DNA of 64,000 nt. Origin: Aeromicrobium terrae. GTDB taxonomy: Bacteria > Actinomycetota > Actinomycetes > Propionibacteriales > Nocardioidaceae. Location of the stretch: contig NZ_VDUX01000001.1 of the NCBI RefSeq assembly GCF_008039565.1, forward strand, positions 310,001-374,000. The letters are read 5' to 3'. The notes under the pieces are model-generated. The model searched no databases. It was not told the DNA's origin and saw only the letters and a program-made list of their open reading frames with translations. Shown piece by piece: positions 55,758 to 63,274 of this stretch (the first letter of the stretch is position 1; each line of letters starts with the position of its first letter). The position numbers were made by a program, and so were the translations under genes.

Positions 55758-55763
55758 TACGCT
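55758..55763 (+). promoter_or_regulatory. Putative -10 box for hisE-hisG
   Basis: TACGCT is 9 bases before ATG 55773 with no ribosome binding site; this spacing is a little longer than for the other leaderless-type starts. Confidence 0.35.
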
Positions 55764-55772
55764 GGACACACG

Positions 55773-56036
55773 ATGAAGACCTTCGACCAGCTGTTCGCCG
55801 AGCTCGCCGACAAGGCGAGCACCCGCCCAGAGGGCTCGCGCACCGTCGCCGAGCTCGACGCCGGCGTGCATGCGATCGGCAAGAAGCTGGTCGAGGAGGC
55901 GGCGGAGTCGTGGATGGCGGCGGAGCACGAGAGCCCCGAACGCGCGGCCGAGGAGATCAGCCAGCTGCTCTACCACGCCCAGGTGATGATGCTCGCGAAG
56001 GGCATCACCCTCGACGACGTCTACGCCCACCTGTAA
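55773..56036 (+). CDS. hisE: Phosphoribosyl-ATP pyrophosphatase
   Basis: 87 residues. All-alpha MazG-like fold: [33 protein letters not shown] with the metal-binding E..E pattern, and [14 protein letters not shown]. Second step of histidine synthesis. Ten bases before hisG. Confidence 0.94.
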   Translation: MKTFDQLFAELADKASTRPEGSRTVAELDAGVHAIGKKLVEEAAESWMAAEHESPERAAEEISQLLYHAQVMMLAKGITLDDVYAHL

Positions 56037-56046
56037 GAGGACCTTC

Positions 56047-56895
56047 ATGCTCAAGATCGCCGTCCCCAACAAGGGGTCACTCGCCGACGCCGCGGCCCAG
56101 ATGCTGCAGGAGGCCGGCTACCGCCAGCGCCGCAGCGCCAAGGACCTCGTGGTCCTGGACGCCGACAACGGCGTCGAGCTGTTCTACCTGCGCCCGCGCG
56201 ACATCGCCATCTACGTGGGGGAGGGCACGCTCGACGTCGGCATCACCGGCCGCGACCTGCTGCTCGACTCCGGCGCCAGCGCCACCGAGGTGATGCCGCT
56301 CGGCTTCGCCGCCTCCACGTTCCGCTACGCCGCGCCCACCGGCACGATGAGCGACACCGCCGACCTCGCCGGCGCCCGCATCGCCACATCGTACCCGGGC
56401 ATCGTCGAGCGCGACCTCACCGCCCGCGGGATCGACGCCACCGTCGTCCGGCTGGACGGTGCGGTCGAGTCGTCGGTGCGCCTCGGCGTGGCCGACGCCA
56501 TCGCCGACGTCGTCGAGACCGGCAGCACGCTCCGCCAGGCCGACCTCGAGGTCTTCGGCGACCCGATCCTCGCGTCGGAGGCCGTGCTGGTCACGCACGC
56601 CCGCGGTGACGAGCCGGCCGAGGGCTTCGACGTGTTCAAGCGGCGCCTCGACGGCGTCATCGCCGCGCGGAACTACGTCATGGTCGAGTACGACATCCCG
56701 TCCGACCTCGTCGACCGAGCGGTCGAGCTGACGCCGGGCATGGACTCGCCGACGATCTCGCCGCTGCGACTCGAGGGCTGGGTCGAGGTGCGGTCGATGG
56801 TGCCGCGCGACGCGGCGCAGAAGATCATGGACGGCCTGTACGACCTCGGCGCCCGCGGCATCCTCGTCACGGACATCCTGGCGTGTCGAGTGTGA
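56047..56895 (+). CDS. hisG: ATP phosphoribosyltransferase, long form
   Basis: 282 residues, so the long form with its own regulatory domain and no HisZ partner. Catalytic domains: LKIAVPNKGSLADAA, EGTLDVGITGRDLL, ATSYPGIVERDL and the PRPP loop region VADAIADVVETGSTL. The C-terminal ACT-like histidine-binding domain is from about residue 205 (MDSPTISPLRLEGWVEVRSMV). AGAGG is present before the ATG. Overlaps the next gene by 13 bases. Confidence 0.95.
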   Translation: MLKIAVPNKGSLADAAAQMLQEAGYRQRRSAKDLVVLDADNGVELFYLRPRDIAIYVGEGTLDVGITGRDLLLDSGASATEVMPLGFAASTFRYAAPTGTMSDTADLAGARIATSYPGIVERDLTARGIDATVVRLDGAVESSVRLGVADAIADVVETGSTLRQADLEVFGDPILASEAVLVTHARGDEPAEGFDVFKRRLDGVIAARNYVMVEYDIPSDLVDRAVELTPGMDSPTISPLRLEGWVEVRSMVPRDAAQKIMDGLYDLGARGILVTDILACRV

Positions 56896-57293
56896 CGTAC
56901 CGACCCGTCGGGGCCCGGATCGTCGCCTACGGGTCGTCCGTCGCGCTGGTCGTCGTCACGATCGTCATCGGCGTCGCGCTGCCGTCGGACATCGAGTTCA
57001 CGGTCCCGGAGCTGATCACGCTCGCCCTGACCCTGGGCGCCATGCTCGCGGTGCTGCACGGCATCGGGCGCAGCTACGTGCGCGCCGACGACACCGGCCT
57101 GGAGATCCTCAACGGCTACCGGCGCCACCACATCCCGTGGGACCGGATGAAGGGCATCTCGATGAACACCGGCGCGCCCTGGCCGACCCTCGTCCTGAAG
57201 GACGACGACCGCGTCCTGCTGTTCGCCATCCAGGGCTCCGACGGGGCGACGGCCCGCGCCGCCGTCGACGACCTGGTCCGGCGGATCCCGTGA
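56883..57293 (+). CDS. PH-like domain membrane protein (PH_6/DUF2581 type)
   Basis: 136 residues. Two N-terminal transmembrane helices (about 12-30 and 38-58), then a cytoplasmic PH-like beta domain with DDTGLEILNGYRRHHIPWDRM and LVLKDDDRVLLFAIQ. Members commonly follow hisG in actinobacteria; function unknown. Start GTG 56883 lies inside hisG; GTG 56892 is an alternative. The stop overlaps the next GTG. Confidence 0.83.
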   Translation: MSSVTYRPVGARIVAYGSSVALVVVTIVIGVALPSDIEFTVPELITLALTLGAMLAVLHGIGRSYVRADDTGLEILNGYRRHHIPWDRMKGISMNTGAPWPTLVLKDDDRVLLFAIQGSDGATARAAVDDLVRRIP

Positions 57294-57682
57294 GCCCGTC
57301 GCTGGCCGAACCGGCTTTTCCCGACGACGACGGGGAGGCCTACCCGGAGCTCGCCCGTGCGCTGGGGGACGAGACCGCTGTCGCAGCGGTGCTGCCGGAC
57401 GTTCGTGTCTTCGTGCCCGTGGTCGCACTGCTGGGAGACGTACCCGCGGATGGCGACAAGGAAGCAGACATGGCGGCGGTGCTGATGACCGGCGCCGACG
57501 GTCGTCAGGCCCTGCTGACGTTCAGCAGCGTCGACGCGATGAGGGCCTGGAACCCCGAGGCCCGGCCGGTGCCGGTGTGGGGCCGCGACGCTGCCCGGGC
57601 CGCCCTGGACGAGGGCGCGTCGGCGCTCCTGGTCGACCTCGGCAGCCCGGGGTTCACCGTGGTGGAGATCAGCGCGGGCTGA
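57290..57682 (+). CDS. SseB-family N-terminal domain protein
   Basis: 130 residues. It has the SseB-like pattern seen in many actinobacterial small proteins: FVPVVALL, AAVLMTGADGRQALLTFSSVDAMRAWNP and ALLVDLGSPGFTVVEI. Function unknown; no enzymatic motif is seen. GTG start coupled to the PH-like gene. Its 3' end overlaps the convergent ACT-GNAT gene by 14 bases. Confidence 0.82.
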   Translation: MSPSLAEPAFPDDDGEAYPELARALGDETAVAAVLPDVRVFVPVVALLGDVPADGDKEADMAAVLMTGADGRQALLTFSSVDAMRAWNPEARPVPVWGRDAARAALDEGASALLVDLGSPGFTVVEISAG

Positions 57683-58655
57683 GCGGCAGGGTCACGTGCA
57701 GCTCGTCGTCGTGACGCTCGACCCGGGCGACGAAGCCGGCCGACCCCACGGCGCGCAGCACCCGGTCGTCGGCGGCGCCGGACACGATCGTGAGCCGCTC
57801 GAGCCCGCGCTCGCGCGCGACGCGAGCGCCCTGCCGCACGAGCATGGTGGTCAGGCCCCGGTCGCGCCACGCGTCCTCCACCAGGATCCGGAGCGTCCAG
57901 CGGCCCTGTTCCTCCTCGAGCACCGCGTGCGCCACGAGGTCGAGACCGGACTGCACCACGAGGGCGTGTCCGTGGTCCGGCTGCACGAGCCGCCGCGCCA
58001 TCCGCGTGGTCAGCGGCATGCGGAGCGGCACCTGGTAGCGCGCGTACAGCGTCTCGATGCTGCACCGCTCGTGCAGCGCGGCGACGCCCTCGAGGTCCGC
58101 CGGGGCGGCGTCGCGGACCATCGGTGACGGGCCGAGGTCCGTCGGGGCGATCAGCGGCTGGTCGAACCCGGCGTCACCCACGAGCGAGAGCAGCGCCTGT
58201 GCCCGGGAGCGCTCGACCGGCGTGAACGGCACCGCCCGGCTCACTCGAAGGGTCCGGCCGTCGCGGCGGACGAGGTCCAGCACGTCGTGGCCCCGGTAGT
58301 CGGCGACGTCCGGCGTCTCCGTGCCGAGGAGCTCCCGCAGCACCTCCTCGACGGGGCGGCCGCCGTCCAGCACCTCGGACGCGCCCGCCAGGTAGCGCGT
58401 CGGCGCGTCGTCCGGGGCGCCGGCCGACACCCGGGTGGCGACGACGTCCTCGCCGCCGGCCTTCTCGAACAGGTCGGCGACCTGCACGTCGGTCCAGCCG
58501 TCCGGAGCGACGACCACCAGCTCGTCGGTGACGTGCGGCGACCCCGGGAACACCTGCATGCCGACGATGTTGAGCTCCGCCTCGCCGCACGCGGCCGCGA
58601 TCCGCGCCAGGAGTCCTGGGCGGTCGGGGAGCGTGGTCCTGACCCGCCATTGCAT
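57669..58655 (-). CDS. ACT domain / GNAT acetyltransferase fusion
   Basis: 328 residues. N-terminal ACT-like domain (about 1-70): RVRTTLPDRPGLLARIAAACGEAELNIVGMQVF, in pieces, the classic ligand-binding start. A linker follows and then a GNAT fold (about 178-320) with MVRDAAPADLEGVAALHERC, VEDAWRDRGLTTMLVRQGARVA (acetyl-CoA loop; R-x-x-G-L/x degenerate) and RAVGSAGFVARV. It may be an amino-acid-regulated protein acetyltransferase, as in ACT-controlled lysine acetyltransferases; that function is inference. It is the only reverse gene in the region and lies just before the infC promoter. Confidence 0.85.
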   Translation of the reverse strand: MQWRVRTTLPDRPGLLARIAAACGEAELNIVGMQVFPGSPHVTDELVVVAPDGWTDVQVADLFEKAGGEDVVATRVSAGAPDDAPTRYLAGASEVLDGGRPVEEVLRELLGTETPDVADYRGHDVLDLVRRDGRTLRVSRAVPFTPVERSRAQALLSLVGDAGFDQPLIAPTDLGPSPMVRDAAPADLEGVAALHERCSIETLYARYQVPLRMPLTTRMARRLVQPDHGHALVVQSGLDLVAHAVLEEEQGRWTLRILVEDAWRDRGLTTMLVRQGARVARERGLERLTIVSGAADDRVLRAVGSAGFVARVERHDDELHVTLPLSPR

Positions 58656-58734
58656 GGATCCAGGGTGCTCCGCGCTCGTTGCCGCCCCGCGACGTCGCGG
58701 TTTCGATCAGGTCAACAGTCCGGCGTCGGCGGAT

Positions 58735-58764
58735 TTCACGAGATCACAGGCTCGCTGGTAGACT
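58735..58764 (+). promoter_or_regulatory. Putative infC operon promoter
   Basis: TTCACG (58735-58740) and extended -10 TGGTAGACT (TAGACT 58759-58764) are 18 bases apart. A start near 58771 would give a leader of about 170 bases. Confidence 0.55.
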
Positions 58765-58770
58765 CAGAAG

Positions 58771-58940
58771 TGAAGTGGAGATCACTCCCACCTGCTTGAT
58801 CCGCGGATCTTGGGGTTGACGGCCGGAATTCCGGCTGGGTGGTTGCGTCCCGCGCGAGCGGGGAATGCGCCGCCGGTGGCCTTCGTTTCGCACGGAGGTC
58901 ATTTTTTTTATGGCCTCCCACACGACCATCAGGAGGATCC
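58771..58940 (+). promoter_or_regulatory. Structured leader of infC with mutually exclusive pairings
   Basis: Several hairpins are possible: GCCGGAATTCCGGC (58822-58835), TCCCGC-GCGA-GCGGGGA (around 58848-58865), and GGAGGTCAT / ATGGCCTCC (58894-58902 with 58910-58918) closed by a loop of seven T. CCTCC at 58914-58918 can pair either with GGAGG at 58894-58898 or with the Shine-Dalgarno GGAGG at 58932-58936. This suggests translational autoregulation of IF3. No Rfam family was recognised. Confidence 0.55.
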
Positions 58941-59630
58941 ATCAGCACAGAGCTGCGCGTCAACGATCGCATTCGCGTCCCGGAGGTCCGACTCGTCGGC
59001 CCCAGCGGCGAGCAAGTCGGCATCGTCCGTATCGAGCAGGCCCTCAGCCTCGCTGCCGAGGTCGATCTCGATCTCGTCGAGGTGGCCCCGACGGCACGCC
59101 CCCCGGTCTGCCGGATCATGGACTACGGCAAGTTCAAGTACGAAGCCGCCCAGAAGGCACGCGAGTCACGGCGCAACCAGACGAACACCATCATCAAGGA
59201 GATGAAGCTCCGCCCGAAGATCGACCAGCACGACTACGACACCAAGAAGGGTCACGTCGTCCGGTTCCTGAAGGCAGGCGACAAGGTCAAGATCACGATC
59301 ATGTTCCGCGGTCGCGAGCAGCACCGTCCCGAGCTCGGGTACCGGCTGCTGCAGAAGCTGGCCGAGGACGTGCAGGATCTCGGCGTCGTCGAGGCGCACC
59401 CGCGCCAGGACGGCCGCAACATGACGATGGTGCTCGCGCCGCTCAAGAAGAAGTCCGAGGCCCAGGCCGAGGTCAAGGCCGAGAAGGCCCAGGCCACGGC
59501 GAACAAGGCAGCGGAACGCGAAGCCGAGGCGGAGGCCGAGAAGGCCCACCGTGAGGAACAGAAGAAGACCGCGACCCCGAAGAAGCCCCGGCGTCGCTCC
59601 GAGAACCTCGACCCAGACATGGAGGCATGA
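58941..59630 (+). CDS. infC: Translation initiation factor IF-3, ATC start
   Basis: 229 residues. Homology starts [20 protein letters not shown], and the codon at 58941 is ATC, 4 bases after AGGAGG. No ATG, GTG or TTG fits the family N-terminus; the nearest in-frame upstream start (58839) adds 34 unrelated residues. Rare start codons on infC (ATT in E. coli) allow IF3 to repress its own synthesis. N-domain to about residue 80, linker, C-domain with [14 protein letters not shown] long Ala/Glu/Lys-rich tail (about 180-229) is lineage-specific. Confidence 0.95.
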   Translation: MSTELRVNDRIRVPEVRLVGPSGEQVGIVRIEQALSLAAEVDLDLVEVAPTARPPVCRIMDYGKFKYEAAQKARESRRNQTNTIIKEMKLRPKIDQHDYDTKKGHVVRFLKAGDKVKITIMFRGREQHRPELGYRLLQKLAEDVQDLGVVEAHPRQDGRNMTMVLAPLKKKSEAQAEVKAEKAQATANKAAEREAEAEAEKAHREEQKKTATPKKPRRRSENLDPDMEA

Positions 59631-59631
59631 G

Positions 59632-59826
59632 ATGCCGAAGTTCAAGCCCCACTCGGGCATGAAGAAGCGCGTCAAGATCACCGGCAAGGGCAAGCTGCGC
59701 CGCGAGCAGGCCAACCGCCGTCACCTGCTGGAGCACAAGACCAGCACCCGGACCCGCCGCCTGGACGGCACGGTCGACGTGTCGAAGGCGGACACCAAGA
59801 AGGCCAAGAAGCTGCTCGGCCTCTGA
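59632..59826 (+). CDS. rpmI: 50S ribosomal protein L35
   Basis: 64 residues from ATG 59632, one base after the infC stop. Conserved [20 protein letters not shown] and RRHLLEHKT, very basic. Part of the infC-rpmI-rplT operon. Confidence 0.97.
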   Translation: MPKFKPHSGMKKRVKITGKGKLRREQANRRHLLEHKTSTRTRRLDGTVDVSKADTKKAKKLLGL

Positions 59827-59864
59827 GGCGAGCCCACCGAACTCTGATCTGAAGGAGAACTGAG

Positions 59865-60257
59865 ATGGCACGCGTCAAGCGTTCTGTCAACGCACAGAAG
59901 AAGCGCCGCGAGACTCTCGAGCGCGCATCGGGCTACCGCGGCCAGCGGTCCCGTCTGTACCGCAAGGCCAAGGAGCAGGTCACGCACTCGCTGGTCTACT
60001 CCTACCGCGACCGCAAGGCGCGCAAGGGTGACTTCCGCCGGCTCTGGATCCAGCGCATCAACGCTGCCGTCCGTGCCGAGGGCATGACCTACAACCGCTT
60101 CATCCAGGGCCTGCGGGCCGCGGGTGTCGAGGTCGACCGCAAGAACCTCGCCGAGCTCGCGGTGAACGAGCCGGCGGCGTTCTCTGCGCTCGTCCAGGTC
60201 GCCAAGGACAACCTGCCGGCCGACGTCAACGCTCCCAAGGACGACGCGGCTGCCTGA
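59865..60257 (+). CDS. rplT: 50S ribosomal protein L20
   Basis: 130 residues. [38 protein letters not shown] in pieces, [20 protein letters not shown] and a short C-terminal extension. AAGGAG lies about 8 bases before the ATG. A known 23S-binding assembly protein, which in some bacteria also represses this operon. Confidence 0.97.
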   Translation: MARVKRSVNAQKKRRETLERASGYRGQRSRLYRKAKEQVTHSLVYSYRDRKARKGDFRRLWIQRINAAVRAEGMTYNRFIQGLRAAGVEVDRKNLAELAVNEPAAFSALVQVAKDNLPADVNAPKDDAAA

Positions 60258-60279
60258 GCAGCTTCGCGTCCTCCCGCAC

Positions 60280-61095
60280 GTGGCGAGCACAGAACAGAGC
60301 AACGAGGGGCCGCTCACCGTCCGTAGTGGACGCGTGAAGCACGCTCGGCGGCTCGCCACTCGTGCGTTCCGGGACAAGACCGGCGAGTTCCTCGCCGAGG
60401 GGCCGCAGGCCGTGCGCGAGGCCCTGGCGGCCGGCGCCGTGATCGAGGTCTTCGCCACGTCCAAGTACGACGACTGGCGCGACGACGCCGTCACCTGGAA
60501 CGTCGTCGACGACGACCTGCTGGGCGAGATCGCCGACGCGGTCACGCCGCAGGGCATCGTCGCCCGGTGTCGCAGCGTGGTCGGGACGCTCGACGACCTG
60601 CCGGCCGAGGCCGGCTTCGTCGTGGTCTGCGCCGACGTCCGCGATCCCGGCAACGCCGGTGCCGTGATCCGCTGTGCCGACGCGGCCGGCGCCGACGCGG
60701 TGATCCTCGCCGGCGACAGCGTCGACCCCCTGAACCCCAAGGCGGTCCGGGCCGGCGTCGGCAGCCTGTTCCACCTGCCCGTCGTGGTGGACGGCGACGT
60801 CGCCGCGGTGATCGCCCTCCTGCGCGAGCGCGGTCTCCGCGTGCTGGCGGCCGACGGCCACGGCGAGCTCGACCTGTTCGACCCCGCCGTCGACCTCGTG
60901 CCGCCCACGGCCTGGCTGTTCGGCAACGAGGCGTGGGGCCTGCCGGAGGACGTCCGGGACCTCGCCGACGCCGTCGTCGCGGTCCCGATCTTCGGCCGCG
61001 CGGAGAGCCTGAACCTGGCCACCGCCGCCGCCGTCTGCCTGTACGCCACGGCCTGGGCACGACGACGTGACCCCGAGGTTGACGTACGCAACTAG
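60280..61095 (+). CDS. TrmH/SpoU-family RNA 2'-O-methyltransferase
   Basis: 271 residues. N-terminal substrate-binding domain (RLATRAFRDKTGEFLAEGPQAVREAL) and SPOUT knot with ADVRDPGNAGAVIRCADAAGA (motif 1), LFGNEAWGLP (motif 2) and IFGRAESLNLATAAAVCLY (motif 3). Acts on 23S rRNA or tRNA. The position after rplT is standard in actinobacteria, where relatives include thiostrepton-type (TsnR) methylases; resistance cannot be claimed from sequence alone. Confidence 0.92.
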   Translation: MASTEQSNEGPLTVRSGRVKHARRLATRAFRDKTGEFLAEGPQAVREALAAGAVIEVFATSKYDDWRDDAVTWNVVDDDLLGEIADAVTPQGIVARCRSVVGTLDDLPAEAGFVVVCADVRDPGNAGAVIRCADAAGADAVILAGDSVDPLNPKAVRAGVGSLFHLPVVVDGDVAAVIALLRERGLRVLAADGHGELDLFDPAVDLVPPTAWLFGNEAWGLPEDVRDLADAVVAVPIFGRAESLNLATAAAVCLYATAWARRRDPEVDVRN

Positions 61096-61111
61096 TCCCT
61101 TCGGACTAGTT
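61090..61111 (+). terminator. Perfect 9-base stem-loop overlapping the methyltransferase stop codon
   Basis: AACTAGTCC and GGACTAGTT flank a CTTC loop. The stop codon TAG lies in the left arm. The stem is less GC-rich than the surroundings and no U-tract follows, so it may be a weak terminator or a protein-binding site. Confidence 0.5.
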
Positions 61112-61116
61112 CGTAC

Positions 61117-61122
61117 TACCCT
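61117..61122 (+). promoter_or_regulatory. Putative -10 box for the histidine kinase gene
   Basis: TACCCT is 6 bases before ATG 61129, with no ribosome binding site. Confidence 0.4.
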
Positions 61123-61128
61123 CCCGCC

Positions 61129-62163
61129 ATGGACCTCGACGAGTTCCCCGACGGCGTGCTGATCGCCGGACCGGACGGAACCGTCGAGTACGTCAATGCC
61201 CGCATCCGGGCCATGGCGCGCGCCACCGGCGACGAGATGATCGGGATGCGCCTGGAGGACGCGCTCCCGTTCGACGACCTCAACGGCAACTCCTGGTACG
61301 CGTGCACCCGGCCGTACGACGGCCTGAGCACGCGCACCCGCATCTCCGAGCAGGCCTGGTGGTCACCGCGGGGGAGTGAGTACCTGATCACCGCACGGCT
61401 CATCCGTGACCGTCCTGGCGGCAAGGTCCAGCGGGTGGTCGTCGGCGTGCGCAACGCCCGCATCCGCAACCAGCGCGACCGCGAGCGGTCCGACCTGGTC
61501 GCCACCGTCGCGCACGAGCTCCGCTCGCCGCTCACCGGCATCAAGGGATTCACCTCGACCCTGCTGACGAAGTGGGACCGGTTCTCCGAGGAGCAGCGCC
61601 AGCTGATGCTGGAGACCGTCGACGCCGACGCCGACCGGCTCAGCCGCCTGATCACCGAGCTCCTCGACGCCGCCCGCATCGACTCCGGACGGCTGACGCT
61701 GCGACGTGGGCCCGTCCGCCTCGACGAGGTCGCGCGGCACGTCATGACGATCGTCTCGGCGGGCGCCGGCGACCCGTTCGCCGTCACCGCGCCGGACGAC
61801 GTGCCGACCATCTGGGGCGACGCCGACCGGCTCACCCAGGTCGTCACGAACCTGGTCGAGAACGCCATGCGGCACGGGTTCGGCCTCAAGAAGGTCGAGG
61901 TCAGTCCCACCAGTCCGCCCGACGACGGCGTGGCCCTGGAGATCCACGACAACGGACCGGGCATCCCCAAGGAGATGCGCCAGCGGGTCTTCAGTCGCTT
62001 CTGGCGGGCCGGTCCCGGGGCGGGCAGCGGCCTCGGCATGTACATCGTCCGCGGCATCGTCGAGGAGCACGGCGGCTCCATCGACATCCAGGACTCCGAC
62101 GGCGGCGGCGCCCTGATCCGGATCTGGCTCCCGGTCAACGAGCCCGACGCCCTGGCTGAATAG
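61129..62163 (+). CDS. Soluble PAS-domain sensor histidine kinase
   Basis: 344 residues. PAS-like domain at about 5-110 (EFPDGVLIAGPDGTVEYVN), HisKA dimerisation helix with phospho-acceptor His129 in VATVAHELRSPLTGIKGF, and HATPase with N box LVENAMRHG, G1 IHDNGPGIP and G2 GSGLGMYIVRGIVEEHGG. No transmembrane helix is present, so it senses a cytoplasmic cue. No response regulator is adjacent, so it is an orphan kinase. Its TAG stop begins the hexamer before pheS. Confidence 0.94.
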   Translation: MDLDEFPDGVLIAGPDGTVEYVNARIRAMARATGDEMIGMRLEDALPFDDLNGNSWYACTRPYDGLSTRTRISEQAWWSPRGSEYLITARLIRDRPGGKVQRVVVGVRNARIRNQRDRERSDLVATVAHELRSPLTGIKGFTSTLLTKWDRFSEEQRQLMLETVDADADRLSRLITELLDAARIDSGRLTLRRGPVRLDEVARHVMTIVSAGAGDPFAVTAPDDVPTIWGDADRLTQVVTNLVENAMRHGFGLKKVEVSPTSPPDDGVALEIHDNGPGIPKEMRQRVFSRFWRAGPGAGSGLGMYIVRGIVEEHGGSIDIQDSDGGGALIRIWLPVNEPDALAE

Positions 62164-62166
62164 ACT
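62161..62166 (+). promoter_or_regulatory. Putative -10 box for pheS, overlapping the kinase stop codon
   Basis: TAGACT, formed from the upstream stop TAG plus ACT, 7 bases before GTG 62174, with no ribosome binding site. Confidence 0.5.
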
Positions 62167-62173
62167 CCTCTTC

Positions 62174-63274
62174 GTGCCATCGAGCTCCGACTACGACCCC
62201 GTCGAGGTCACGCCCCTGCGTGCCGACGAGGTCGAGCGCATGCGTGACGACGCCCTCGCGGCCATCGCCAAGGCGGCGACGCTCGCCGAGCTGAAGCAGG
62301 TACGCATCGATCACGCCGGTGACCGCTCGCCGCTCGCACTCGCGAACCGCGAGATCGGCGCGCTGCCGCCGCAGGCCCGCAAGGAGGCCGGCCAGCGCGT
62401 CGGCCAGGCCCGCGGCGCCGTCAGCGAGGCGCTCGCGGCGCGGACCGCCGAGGTGGAGGCCGCGGAGCTGGAGCAGTCGCTGGCCGCCGAGGCCGTCGAC
62501 GTCACCCTGCCGGTCGACGTGGAGCCGGTCGGATCCCGCCACCCGCTCACGACGATCTCCGAGCACGTCGCCGACATCTTCATCGCCATGGGCTGGGAGA
62601 TCGCCGAGGGCCCCGAGGTCGAGGCCGAGTGGCTCAACTTCGACGCCCTCAACCTCGGTCCCGACCACCCGGCCCGCACGATGCAGGACACCTTCTGGGT
62701 GAGCCCGGAGAGTGCCGCCATGGTGCTGCGCACGCACACGTCGCCCGTCCAGGCGCGCACGATGCTCACGCGCACGCCCCCGATCTACATCGCCTGCCCG
62801 GGCCGGGTGTTCCGCACCGACGAGCTCGACGCCACGCACTCGCCGGTCTTCCACCAGGTCGAGGGGCTGGCCATCGACGAGGGCCTGTCGATGGCCCACC
62901 TCAAGGGCACGCTCGACCACTTCGCCCAGGCGATGTTCGGCGACGGCATCACCACGCGGTTCCGCCCCTCGTACTTCCCGTTCACCGAGCCCAGCGCCGA
63001 GGTCGACCTGCTCTGCCACGTCTGCCACAACGTGCCGGGCACCGTCGAGAGCTGCCGCACGTGCAAGGGCGAGGGCTGGATCGAGTGGGGCGGCTGCGGC
63101 GTCGTGAACCCGCGCGTGCTGATCGCCTGCGGCGTGGATCCCGAGCGCTATTCCGGCTTCGCCTTCGGCATGGGTCTGGACCGCACCATCACCGGCCGCT
63201 ACGACATCGCCGACCTGCGCGACCTGTTCGACGGCGACATCCGCTTCACCGAGCCGTTCGGGGTTGGTCTGTAG
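62174..63274 (+). CDS. pheS: Phenylalanyl-tRNA synthetase alpha subunit
   Basis: 366 residues. N-terminal coiled-coil arm (about 15-100), then the class II core: HPLTTISEHVADIFIAMGW, FDALNLGPDHPARTMQDTF, RTHTSPVQARTM (motif 2 region), FHQVEGLAIDEG, FRPSYFPFTEPSAEVD and motif 3 GFAFGMGLDRT. A CxxC...CxxC set (CHVCHNVPGTVESCRTC) is inserted near residue 280, a feature of some family members. GTG start, leaderless-type. TAGTG junction with pheT. Confidence 0.96.
   Translation: MPSSSDYDPVEVTPLRADEVERMRDDALAAIAKAATLAELKQVRIDHAGDRSPLALANREIGALPPQARKEAGQRVGQARGAVSEALAARTAEVEAAELEQSLAAEAVDVTLPVDVEPVGSRHPLTTISEHVADIFIAMGWEIAEGPEVEAEWLNFDALNLGPDHPARTMQDTFWVSPESAAMVLRTHTSPVQARTMLTRTPPIYIACPGRVFRTDELDATHSPVFHQVEGLAIDEGLSMAHLKGTLDHFAQAMFGDGITTRFRPSYFPFTEPSAEVDLLCHVCHNVPGTVESCRTCKGEGWIEWGGCGVVNPRVLIACGVDPERYSGFAFGMGLDRTITGRYDIADLRDLFDGDIRFTEPFGVGL

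Noticed and set aside
58839-58940. IF3 start upstream at the in-frame start codon 58839
   Set aside because: The extra 34 residues are unlike IF3 and lie in the leader; the ATC at 58941 follows AGGAGG and matches the family N-terminus.
60280-61095. Thiostrepton-type resistance methylase
   Set aside because: SPOUT methylases downstream of rplT are common and not specific for resistance; sequence alone does not support the claim.
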